Part shown: positions 31,262 through 38,270 of the stretch, one piece after another
How the letters are laid out: every line of letters starts with the position of its first letter
Position numbering within the stretch: the first letter of the stretch is position 1
NCBI GenBank assembly: GCA_037384065.1
Contig: JARROJ010000022.1
Coordinates: 1-38,270, forward strand
Length of the DNA stretch: 38,270 nucleotides
DNA from: JABDPF01 sp037384065
Lineage (GTDB): Bacteria > Pseudomonadota > Gammaproteobacteria > Xanthomonadales > SZUA-36
Reading direction: 5' to 3'
Program-made: the position numbers and the translations under genes
The notes under the pieces: model-generated
What the model was told of the DNA's origin: nothing
Databases searched by the model: none
The model's input: the letters and a program-made list of their open reading frames with translations, nothing else

Positions 31262-33387
31262 GGGTGGGTCGACGAGCCTTTCGGCCCGAGCGTCGCCTTG
31301 CCGCGCGGCGCCCCGCGGTCCCGGCGGCGCGATCGCCCCGGAACGCGGTTGAGCAGCATGCCGAAAGCGACCAGCAGCGACAGCGCCGACAGGCCCAGCT
31401 GGGTCTTCCAGCCCGCGGCCGTCTGCGAAAAGCCGGAGACGAAGGTGCCGCCGGCCGGCAACAGGTTGGGGACCTCGCGCGTGACCAGCGCGGCATCCGC
31501 GGGCCGCGCCGGGGTCCGGTCGACGGCGACGAGCGCCGTGTAGCGCGTCAGCAGGCCGAATTCCAGCGCGATATCGAGTACGTCGTGGCGCACGGCGTCG
31601 GCATCGGCGCCGAACAGCCGCCCGTCTTCCAGCGCTTCGATCTTGTGGCGCGCCCACAGGGTGGCGATGGCATCGCTGCCCGCGGTGGTCGCGACCCGCG
31701 CGGCGGTTTCCCAGGGGCGGCCGTCGAGTTCGCCGCAGACCAGCACCTCGCGCGGCGCGCGCGGCAGCCGGGCGTAGAGCCACAGCGGTTCGCCGGCGTA
31801 CAGGTCGGGAATGATCTCGGGGTAGAACTCCGCGTCCATGCCCCAGTCGATGCAGACGTTCTGCAGCGCCGGGTGCTCGATGCGCGCCCACAGGGCCGCC
31901 ATGCGCGGCGCGACCTCATCGGCCCGGCCGATGTGCGTGTGGCTGCCGCGGCCGACGACCGCGGCCTTGCGCATGAACCAGGCGTTCGGCGCGGCGCCGA
32001 TCGACACGGTGAACAGGCGGCTGTCGTTCAGCCGCTCGCCGATGCGCAGCAGCAGGTCGCGCTCGTTGCCGACGCTGCCGTCGGTGATGAACACGATCTG
32101 CCGCAGCGGGTCGCTGGGCGGCAGACCCATCGCGAGGTCCAGCGCCGGCTGCATCTCGGTGCCGCCGTCCGCCTCGAGCCCGGCCAGGAAGCGTTCGGCG
32201 CGGTCCCGGTTGAGCGGGGTGGCCGGCAGCGATTCCGCGAACAGCAGTCGCGCCTCGGAGTCGAACGCGATGAGGTTGAACCAGTCCGTCTCGTCCAGAA
32301 ACCCCATGCCCTGGCGCAGGGCGGCCACGGCCTGTTCGAGCGACGCGCCCGCCATCGAACCCGAGGTGTCGATGACGAACACGACCTCGCGCGGCTGCGG
32401 CGCCAGCGCGGCGGCCAGCGGCGGCGTCAGCATCGCCAGGGCGTAGGTGGCGTCGGCGCCGTCCCAGGTCGTCACCACGGCCTCCGGCGCCGTACCGAAT
32501 TCCGGCGTCCAGCGCAGCGTGAAGACCCGGTCGCTGCGCGTATCGGGATCGACCAGCGTGATGCGGTACCCCTCCGGCGTCGGCAGGATGTCGATGTCGT
32601 GGTAACCGCTTTCGATGCGGGCCAGCTGCAGGCCGGTGTTCAGGCGCACCTCGAGTTGCAGGAACCCACCGTCGCTGTCGGCGGTGTCGAGGAACCAGTG
32701 CAGGCGGCCGGTGCCGCGATCGGCCGGGGTGAAGCGGGGCGTGAAGGTCAGCGGCACGTCGAGGCCGTAGGCGCCGTCGCTGAAGTCGACCCGCGCCAGG
32801 AAGCCGATCGAGACGCGGATTTCCTCGCCCGCCGCGATGTTGGCCAGGCGGGTCTGGAACTGGTTGGCGCGCTGCTGCTCGACCAGCGAGGCCACCCGGC
32901 CCGCATCGCGGGCCTGCTGGTAGGTTCGCCGGGCGTCGGTTTTCTCGCGGATCTCGCCCTCCAGCAGGCGTCCGCCGGCCTCGATCAGCAGGCGGTCCAC
33001 CGCCGCGCCTTCCGGCAACGGAAACCGGTACCGGGCCTCGGCCCAGTCCGGGCCGGTGTTGCGGAACACCTGGGTCACGGTCACGCGGGCCAGCAGCCCC
33101 GTCACTTCGACGTCGATCGCGGTGTTCAGCGCCACGGCCCGCAGGGCGGCGGTCTCATCGCCGAACTCGATGCCGTAGAAGTCGTCCGCGGCCTGCGCCG
33201 TCTCGACGCGAACGATCAGCAGGAGCATCAGCAGCGCGGCGAGGATCAGCAGGATGCGGTCTTCCCAGCGCAGCGCGCGGCGCTCACGCGCGGCGTGCGT
33301 GCGGCGCGCCATCTGCGCGGCGAAATCGGGGTGCCGGCGCCAGGCGTCGGATTCGAGGCGGTCACGGATCGAAAACGGTTTCGGCAT
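31258..33387 (-). CDS. Sortase target protein with VIT and von Willebrand A domains
   Basis: The product has 709 residues. After a charged N-terminal stretch, one hydrophobic segment lies at about residues 45-60, ending in an AQA cleavage-like site. A VIT domain follows (about 75-205, VTQVFRNTGPDWAEARYRFPLPEGAAVD). A VWA domain then has the metal site DTSGSM at 340-345, with TEMQPAL and FITDGSVGNE later. The tail has a sorting-signal layout: candidate motif, hydrophobic helix (about 664-678), then Arg-rich end. The exact motif is unclear: LPAGG at 643-647 or FSQTAAG at 653-659. This is the architecture of the substrate of the proteobacterial dedicated sortase. CGGAGA precedes the ATG. It is divergent from the response regulator gene. 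Confidence 0.95.
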   Translation of the reverse strand: MPKPFSIRDRLESDAWRRHPDFAAQMARRTHAARERRALRWEDRILLILAALLMLLLIVRVETAQAADDFYGIEFGDETAALRAVALNTAIDVEVTGLLARVTVTQVFRNTGPDWAEARYRFPLPEGAAVDRLLIEAGGRLLEGEIREKTDARRTYQQARDAGRVASLVEQQRANQFQTRLANIAAGEEIRVSIGFLARVDFSDGAYGLDVPLTFTPRFTPADRGTGRLHWFLDTADSDGGFLQLEVRLNTGLQLARIESGYHDIDILPTPEGYRITLVDPDTRSDRVFTLRWTPEFGTAPEAVVTTWDGADATYALAMLTPPLAAALAPQPREVVFVIDTSGSMAGASLEQAVAALRQGMGFLDETDWFNLIAFDSEARLLFAESLPATPLNRDRAERFLAGLEADGGTEMQPALDLAMGLPPSDPLRQIVFITDGSVGNERDLLLRIGERLNDSRLFTVSIGAAPNAWFMRKAAVVGRGSHTHIGRADEVAPRMAALWARIEHPALQNVCIDWGMDAEFYPEIIPDLYAGEPLWLYARLPRAPREVLVCGELDGRPWETAARVATTAGSDAIATLWARHKIEALEDGRLFGADADAVRHDVLDIALEFGLLTRYTALVAVDRTPARPADAALVTREVPNLLPAGGTFVSGFSQTAAGWKTQLGLSALSLLVAFGMLLNRVPGRSRRRDRGAPRGKATLGPKGSSTHP

Positions 33388-33583
33388 GGACGGTCTCCGG
33401 GGGTGCGTGGTGTTCGATGACCGTATTGAACCGCGCGGGCGTGGCGGGTCCGTGCCGGGAGGTGGCGAACCGGCGATCGAATTCGGGCAATCCCGGGGCA
33501 TCGCGCCACCCGCGAGGCGCCGCCGATTCACTCGGCTTCGCCCGCGCCGTATCATGGGGCCAGTACGGCAGCGGGTGAACGGC

Positions 33584-34300
33584 ATGGCGCGACACATCGT
33601 GATCGTCGAGGACGAAGCGACGATCCGGCACAACTACGAGGACGCCCTGCGGCGTTACGGCTACCGCGTGACCGGTTACGGTGACCGGCCCTCGGCCCTG
33701 GCCGCGCTGCAGCGCCGCCTGCCGGACCTGGTCATCATCGACGTCGGCCTCGGCGACGACGTCGAGGGCGGCTTTGAACTCTGCCGTGAACTGCGCGGCC
33801 TCTCGCGCAGCCTGCCGATCATCTTCCTGACCGCGCGCGATTCGGATTTCGACGTGATCTCCGGGTTGCGCCTCGGCGCCGACGACTACCTGACCAAGGA
33901 CATCTCGCTGCCGCACCTGGTGGCGCGCGTCGTGGCGCTGTTCCGCCGCGTCGAGGCCCTGTCCGGCGGCGCCACGCAGGAACAGGCGCTGGAGCGCGGC
34001 CCGCTGACCTTTTCGGTCGAGCGCATGGAAGTCAGCTGGAACGGCGTGGACGTGCCGCTGACGGTCACCGAGTTCTGGATCATCCATTCGCTGATCCGCC
34101 ATCCCGGTTTCGTCCGTTCGCGCCAGCAGCTGATGGACGACGCCAACGTGGTCGTCGACGACCAGACCATCACCAGCCACGTCAAGCGGATCCGGCGCAA
34201 GTTCCTGGCCGTCGACCCGGACTTCGACCGCCTCGACACCGTGTACGGCGCCGGCTACCGCTGGAAGCCGGAACGCGAGGGGGGGAGCAGGAGCGGGTGA
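33584..34300 (+). CDS. Response regulator of the dedicated sortase system (OmpR type)
   Basis: This 238-residue protein has a receiver domain with acidic pocket Glu9-Asp10-Glu11, phosphoacceptor Asp53 (VIIDVGLGDD), Thr83 in FLTARD and Lys105 in DYLTKDIS. The C-terminal winged helix (about residues 130-230) ends in VDDQTITSHVKRIRRKF and DRLDTVYGAGYRW, which is the OmpR/PhoB DNA-binding type. Its position beside the sortase genes matches the response regulator known to accompany this sortase type, so control of the divergent target-sortase operon is likely (inference). The ATG at 33584 starts MARHIVIVEDE; an in-frame ATG at 33554 would add ten residues. The stop overlaps the kinase GTG start. 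Confidence 0.95.
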   Translation: MARHIVIVEDEATIRHNYEDALRRYGYRVTGYGDRPSALAALQRRLPDLVIIDVGLGDDVEGGFELCRELRGLSRSLPIIFLTARDSDFDVISGLRLGADDYLTKDISLPHLVARVVALFRRVEALSGGATQEQALERGPLTFSVERMEVSWNGVDVPLTVTEFWIIHSLIRHPGFVRSRQQLMDDANVVVDDQTITSHVKRIRRKFLAVDPDFDRLDTVYGAGYRWKPEREGGSRSG

Positions 34301-36294
34301 AACTGCGCAGCAAGTTGCTGACGCTGTCCCTGCTGACCCTGTTGTTGCCCTGGTCGGCCTGGAAACTGCTGCAGGAGGTGGAAGGCTTCCTGCGCGAGTC
34401 GCAGGAGCACGCGTTGCGGGCGGCGGCCCGCACCATGGTTGGCGTCATTCCGGTCGGCTTTCAGACCCGCCTGCTGTTTCTGCCCGCGGATTACCTGGTG
34501 GTTCGCCCGCTGTCGCGCGCGCCCGCGCTCGACGGGTACGACGACGACTGGCCGGACGCCGGGCAGGCGCGCGCCTACGCCTCGGCGCGCGGCGACCTCG
34601 TCGTCGACCTGCTGGCCGGAACGCACGACGGTCGCCTGTACCTGATGTTCGACGTGCGCAGCGCGAACCGCGCGGCCGGTGGTCAGCCGCGCGGCCGGCT
34701 GGTGCTTGAAGCGCGCGATCCGCGCGGACTCTACCGGTTCACGCTGGAGCCCGAGGCGCCGGGGCCGCTGCAGCTTTCGAGCGAGCGCAGCGGCGCCGGC
34801 CAGCTCGAGGGCTTCTGGCTGGAGCGTGAGCAGGGCTACCGCGTCGAACTGCGCCTGCCGGTGGCCGCCACCGACACGGACCTGCGGTTCGAGGTGCAGG
34901 ACCGGGGCGCGGTGATCGCGCGGGTGGCCGGGCCGTCGACGGCCGACGCCGGCGAATGGATCGGCCTCGTCGGCGAGTGGCGCAGCGTGTCGCGCTGGAT
35001 GGCCGCGTCCGGCATGGACGACGCGCGCAGCTGGCTGGTCGGGCCGCAGGGCTGGGTGCTGGCCGATTCGCGCAGCGGCGAGCCCGCGTCCGCGGGCGCA
35101 CCGGCGGCGGATGGCGGGCCCCGGACCACCTGGGCGCAACGCACCCTGTACCGCCTGGTCGCGGGCGCGCGCACGCGCGAGATCGACGGCCCGGGGGCCG
35201 AAAACCCCGTCCGCCTGGACGGGCCGGCCGTGCGCCGGGCGTTGGCCGGCAGCGCCGCGGCCGACTGGACCCGCGAGCGCGAGACCGCCGTGGTGCGCAA
35301 CACCGTGGCGGTGCCGGTCGTGCTGGAGGGCGCCGTGCGCGGGGCCCTGGTCATGCAGTCGACCTCGGACGGCCTGCTGCTGATGACCAACCGCGCGATG
35401 GGCCGCCTGCTGTTCACGACGCTGGCCCTGGCCCTGGCGCTGGCCGCGGCGCTGTGGCTGTTCGCCTCGCGGCTGTCGCGCCGCGTGCAGCGGCTGGGCG
35501 GGGCGGTCAGCCGCGCGATGGCCGACGGCGCCGAGCCACAGCCGCTGCCGCTGGTCGAGGACCGCGACGAACTGGGCGAACTGGCGCGCAACAACGAGAA
35601 ACTGCTGCGCGCGGTGGCGGATTACAGCGGGTACCTGAAGACCCTGGCCAGCAAGCTGTCGCACGAGCTGAAGACCCCGCTGGCCATCACGCGGTCCTCG
35701 CTGGACAACCTGTCCGCGCGTGAGCTGGACCCCGAAACCCACCGCTTCATCGAGCGCGCCCGCGAGGGCGTGGACCGCCAGTCGGCGATCGTGCGCGCGA
35801 TGAGCGAAGCCAGCCGGCTGGAGGCCGCGATCGCGGCCGCCGAGTGGGACGAAGTCGATCTCGCGGACCTGCTGCGCGGCCTCGGCGAGGGCTACCGCGC
35901 CGTGCATCCGGGCCGCGAGGTGCGGGTCGAGACGCCGGCGGAACCGTGCCCGCTGCATTGCGCGCCGGACCTGCTGGCGCAGGCCCTCGACAAGCTGGCC
36001 GACAACGCGCTCTCGCTCAGCGGGCCGCGCGACGTCGTGACGCTCGCCCTCGAGCGCGCGACGGACGGCTTCGACCTTGCCGTGCGCAACAGCGGCAGCC
36101 GTCTGCCGGACGAGTTGCGCGAGCGCCTGTTCGATTCGCTGGTCTCGTTGCGCGAGCGGCGCGGCGAGACGCCGCACCTCGGGCTCGGCCTGTACATCGT
36201 GCGCCTGGTCGCCGCCGCGCACGGCGGCTCGGTGACGGCCCGCAACCTGCCGGACGCGGCGGGCGTCGAATTCCGGATCCATCTGCCGGTTTAA
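34297..36294 (+). CDS. Sensor histidine kinase of the dedicated sortase system
   Basis: The product has 665 residues. A first membrane helix (about 6-20) and a second (about 370-390) enclose a periplasmic region of about 350 residues. Near residues 77-123 that region reads ALDGYDDDWPDAGQ...DGRLYLMFDVRSAN, the opening pattern of CBM9-like carbohydrate-binding domains. HAMP-like linker sequence follows, then the H-box KLSHELKTPLAI with His456. The ATPase domain has the N-box DNALSLSG and the G-box GLGLYIVRLV. It should phosphorylate the upstream response regulator. The GTG at 34297 overlaps the regulator stop (GTGA). The kinase is unusually long because of its sensor region, as known for this system. 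Confidence 0.94.
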   Translation: MKLRSKLLTLSLLTLLLPWSAWKLLQEVEGFLRESQEHALRAAARTMVGVIPVGFQTRLLFLPADYLVVRPLSRAPALDGYDDDWPDAGQARAYASARGDLVVDLLAGTHDGRLYLMFDVRSANRAAGGQPRGRLVLEARDPRGLYRFTLEPEAPGPLQLSSERSGAGQLEGFWLEREQGYRVELRLPVAATDTDLRFEVQDRGAVIARVAGPSTADAGEWIGLVGEWRSVSRWMAASGMDDARSWLVGPQGWVLADSRSGEPASAGAPAADGGPRTTWAQRTLYRLVAGARTREIDGPGAENPVRLDGPAVRRALAGSAAADWTRERETAVVRNTVAVPVVLEGAVRGALVMQSTSDGLLLMTNRAMGRLLFTTLALALALAAALWLFASRLSRRVQRLGGAVSRAMADGAEPQPLPLVEDRDELGELARNNEKLLRAVADYSGYLKTLASKLSHELKTPLAITRSSLDNLSARELDPETHRFIERAREGVDRQSAIVRAMSEASRLEAAIAAAEWDEVDLADLLRGLGEGYRAVHPGREVRVETPAEPCPLHCAPDLLAQALDKLADNALSLSGPRDVVTLALERATDGFDLAVRNSGSRLPDELRERLFDSLVSLRERRGETPHLGLGLYIVRLVAAAHGGSVTARNLPDAAGVEFRIHLPV

Positions 36295-36409
36295 CGGTGG
36301 GAGGGCCTTCAGGCCCGACAAGCATTTCGGTATGCGGCACGACCCCGTTCCCTGCCGGTGCAACCCCGGCGGCGTCTCCGTGGCAGCCGGGTACATACCC
36401 CGCAAAGCC

Positions 36410-36418
36410 TGCTAGAAT
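36410..36418 (+). promoter_or_regulatory. Extended -10 promoter for trpE
   Basis: TGCTAGAAT, identical to the site before gcvH, lies 31 nt before the trpE GTG. The predicted leader is only about 25 nt, too short for a trp attenuator or T-box. I saw no TrpR-like operator. A short hairpin (GGGCCT-TC-AGGCCC, 36303-36316) after the kinase stop may end the upstream transcript. Confidence 0.5.
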
Positions 36419-36448
36419 CCGGGTTTCGCCCGCAGCCGACGGACCATC

Positions 36449-37924
36449 GTGAACAGGGAAGCCTTCGAAGCACTCAAAGCGCAGGGGTACCGGCGCATAC
36501 CGGTCTACCGCAAGGTGTTGGCCGACCTCGACACGCCGCTGTCGGTTTACCTGAAACTCGCCGACGGTCCCGACGCCTACCTGCTCGAGTCGGTCGAAGG
36601 CGGCGAGACCTGGGGCCGTTTTTCGATCATCGGTCTGCCGGCCGAGAAGCGCTACGTGCTGAAGGGCGACAACGTGGTGACCTACGTGAACGGCGTCGAA
36701 ACCGAGCGCGAGGCGGTCGACGACCCGCTCGACTTCGTCGCCCGCCTGCAGGAGACGTTCAACGCCGCGCGCATCGACGAGCTGCCCGTGTTCACGGGCG
36801 GACTGGTCGGCTACTTCGGTTACGAGATCGTGCAGCGCTTCGAACCGCGCCTGCGCGACGACGCCAAGCCGGACCAGCTGGACACCCCGGAGATGGTGCT
36901 GTTGCAGTCCGAGGAGGTCGCCGTGCTGGACAACCTCGCCGGCCGGCTGTACCTGATCGTCAACGTCGATCCCGCGGCCCCGGATGCCTGGGAGCTGGCG
37001 CAGCGGCGGCTCGACCGCCTGTCCTACCGCCTGCGCTGCGGCAGCCCGGGGTACGGCGAGGCTGCGGTCGCGCACACGCCGATCACCGAGGACCATTTCA
37101 GCTACGGCTTCAGCCGCGCCGACTTCATCCGCGCGGTGGAAAAAAGCAAGGAGTACATCCTCTCCGGCGACATCTTCCAGGTCGTGCTCTCGCAGCGCAT
37201 GAGCGTGCCGTTCGCCGCCCGCCCGCTGAACGTCTACCGGGCGCTGCGGGCGCTGAACCCGTCCCCGTACATGTACTTCATCGACCTCGGCGACACCCAG
37301 ATCGTCGGTTCGTCCCCCGAGGTGCTGGTGCGTGTACAGGACCGCCGCGTCACCCTGCGCCCGATCGCCGGCACCCGCCACCGCGGCGAGTCGCACGAGG
37401 AAGACGCGCGCCTGGAGCAGGAACTGCTGGCCGATCCCAAGGAGCGCGCCGAGCACCTGATGCTGATCGACCTCGGTCGCAACGACGTCGGCCGCGTGGC
37501 CGCGACCGGCACGGTCAACGTCACCGACATGATGGTGATCGAGCGTTACTCGCACGTCATGCACATCGTCTCGCAGGTCGAGGGCCAGCTCGCCGACGGC
37601 CTGACCGCCACCGACGCGATCCGCTCCGCCTTTCCGGCGGGCACCCTGTCCGGCGCGCCGAAGATCCGCGCGATGGAGATCATCAACGAACTCGAACCGG
37701 TGCGCCGCAACGTCTACGCCGGCGCCGTCGGCTACCTCAACTGGTACGACGACACCGATCTCGCGATCGCAATCCGCACGGCTGTGATCAAGGACGGCAT
37801 GCTGCATGTCCAGGCCGGCGCCGGCATCGTCGCCGACTCCGACCCCGAAAAGGAGTGGGAGGAGACGATGAACAAGGGCCGCGCGCTGATCACCGCCGTC
37901 AACACGGCAGCCAAGGGGCTTTGA
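36449..37924 (+). CDS. trpE: Anthranilate synthase component I TrpE
   Basis: This 491-residue protein has the N-terminal tryptophan feedback site (DAYLLESVEGGETWGRFSIIG, near residues 43-63). The C-terminal chorismate-binding domain is complete: KEYILSGDIFQVVLSQR, SPYMYFIDLG, GSSPEVLVRV, RPIAGTRHRG, DLGRNDVGRVA and SAFPAGTLSGAPKIRAMEII, whose Glu and Gly residues bind magnesium and chorismate. TrpE makes anthranilate from chorismate and ammonia, the first step of tryptophan synthesis, with glutamine-derived ammonia from TrpG. The start is GTG at 36449. TrpE-type sequence, not PabB or a phenazine enzyme, is supported by the LLES motif. trpG is not within the 346 bp that remain in the window. 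Confidence 0.97.
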   Translation: MNREAFEALKAQGYRRIPVYRKVLADLDTPLSVYLKLADGPDAYLLESVEGGETWGRFSIIGLPAEKRYVLKGDNVVTYVNGVETEREAVDDPLDFVARLQETFNAARIDELPVFTGGLVGYFGYEIVQRFEPRLRDDAKPDQLDTPEMVLLQSEEVAVLDNLAGRLYLIVNVDPAAPDAWELAQRRLDRLSYRLRCGSPGYGEAAVAHTPITEDHFSYGFSRADFIRAVEKSKEYILSGDIFQVVLSQRMSVPFAARPLNVYRALRALNPSPYMYFIDLGDTQIVGSSPEVLVRVQDRRVTLRPIAGTRHRGESHEEDARLEQELLADPKERAEHLMLIDLGRNDVGRVAATGTVNVTDMMVIERYSHVMHIVSQVEGQLADGLTATDAIRSAFPAGTLSGAPKIRAMEIINELEPVRRNVYAGAVGYLNWYDDTDLAIAIRTAVIKDGMLHVQAGAGIVADSDPEKEWEETMNKGRALITAVNTAAKGL

Positions 37925-38270
37925 ACCTGCGCCGGAACTCCCGCCGACGGTAAGCGGTCGTCATCCATGCTGAGAGACGTCTGAAAAAGGCGCTCGCGCC
38001 GATCATTGCCGTCGGTAGCGGCACTGCCGGCCTCGAAGACCGTTTCGAGCACCTGTAACGCCCGCCCGTTCCACCTCGATCACCGAAAAACCTCGATTTC
38101 AGGTTGGGGTAGGGTTGCGACGCTGGATTGATTCAGTGTGCATGGCGAACCGTTCTCACCGCTACACACTCGCGAAGCCGGCGGGTGGGGGATCCGCGGT
38201 TTCGGGATGTACGGCGACAGGGATGTCGCCGTCCAAGCGCCACAGGACGTGCTCGAGCGTTCCCGCAACC
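37925..38270. other. Gene-free region after trpE
   Basis: I find no supportable gene in these 346 bp. A small hairpin followed by T's on the minus strand (GGCGCGAGCGCCTTTTTC, 37984-38001) could be a weak terminator for a leftward gene, but no such gene is seen in the window. The right end holds copy B of the dispersed repeat. Short minus-strand open frames here follow the repeat and are not conserved-looking. Confidence 0.55.
38204..38265 (-). repeat. Dispersed repeat, copy B
   Basis: On the minus strand these 62 bases match copy A at 29785-29847 with 55 of 63 aligned columns identical by hand count. The shared 18-base hairpin core lies at 38213-38230. Copy B lacks the flanking CCCCGGGGACGGGT inverted arms of copy A, so only the core unit is common. 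The element may continue past the window edge. Confidence 0.8.

Noticed and set aside
36295..36448. trp attenuator or T-box before trpE
   Set aside because: No Trp-codon leader peptide or alternative hairpins are visible, and the likely promoter leaves only about 25 nt of leader.
34255..37807. Long minus-strand frames opposite the kinase and trpE
   Set aside because: Same GC-driven effect; the plus strand carries intact kinase and TrpE motifs.
37984..38001. Intrinsic terminator on the minus strand
   Set aside because: The stem is only 4-5 bp with a very small loop, and no minus-strand gene ends there within the window.

Overview
The window is about 38 kb of GC-rich, gene-dense chromosomal DNA. 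It reads as a gammaproteobacterium: a FabA/FabB pair, glcDEF, a DjlA co-chaperone, lipoproteins with E. coli-type lipoboxes, and the sortase system dedicated to proteobacteria. The genus cannot be fixed from the sequence alone. I see no tRNA, rRNA, CRISPR array, transposase or phage gene.

Layout. (1) 1-3267, minus strand: a leftward run of a DUF418/YeiB-like membrane protein, an MFS transporter, a tiny membrane protein and a polysaccharide deacetylase cut by the window edge. (2) 3361-6102, plus: a large membrane-anchored periplasmic protein resembling AsmA/TamB proteins. (3) 6173-9893, minus: glcD-glcE-glcF, the three-subunit glycolate oxidase, with overlapping start and stop codons. (4) 9935-12392, plus: a DUF6498-like membrane protein and an SDR oxidoreductase that carries a signal peptide. 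(5) 12586-15028: an SlyD-like FKBP isomerase divergent from fabA-fabB (unsaturated fatty acid synthesis). (6) 15049-17165, minus: a secreted di-heme cytochrome c peroxidase overlapping a secreted DUF2891 protein. (7) 17431-22078, plus: two tandem paralogous lipoproteins of about 640 residues with C-terminal MORN-like repeats, then a secreted helical protein. I recognise none of the three, and this is the best candidate for an undescribed system. (8) 22177-26903, plus: an exported COG4798-type methyltransferase, a [2Fe-2S] subunit and a Tat-exported molybdopterin subunit of an isoquinoline-oxidoreductase-like hydroxylase, and gcvT, all tightly packed; gcvH follows from its own likely promoter. 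(9) 27436-28687, minus: purC and an SMR-family transporter. (10) 28773-29603, plus: djlA, then about 400 bp of repeat-rich DNA. (11) 30013-30681, plus: rpe. (12) 30650-36294: a complete proteobacterial dedicated sortase system (sortase, VIT/VWA target protein, response regulator, histidine kinase). (13) 36449-37924, plus: trpE, then about 350 bp without a gene, containing a second, inverted copy of the repeat found after djlA.

How the genes work together. The sortase and its target are read leftward, and the two-component pair is divergent from them. The pair probably controls the surface display of one VWA protein. The kinase sensor region has a segment that looks like a CBM9 carbohydrate-binding domain, suggesting a glycan or envelope cue. 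The block sits between the housekeeping genes rpe and trpE, and the sortase gene runs 32 nt into the end of rpe. Much of the window concerns the cell envelope: deacetylase, AsmA-like protein, lipoproteins, sortase and several exported redox enzymes.
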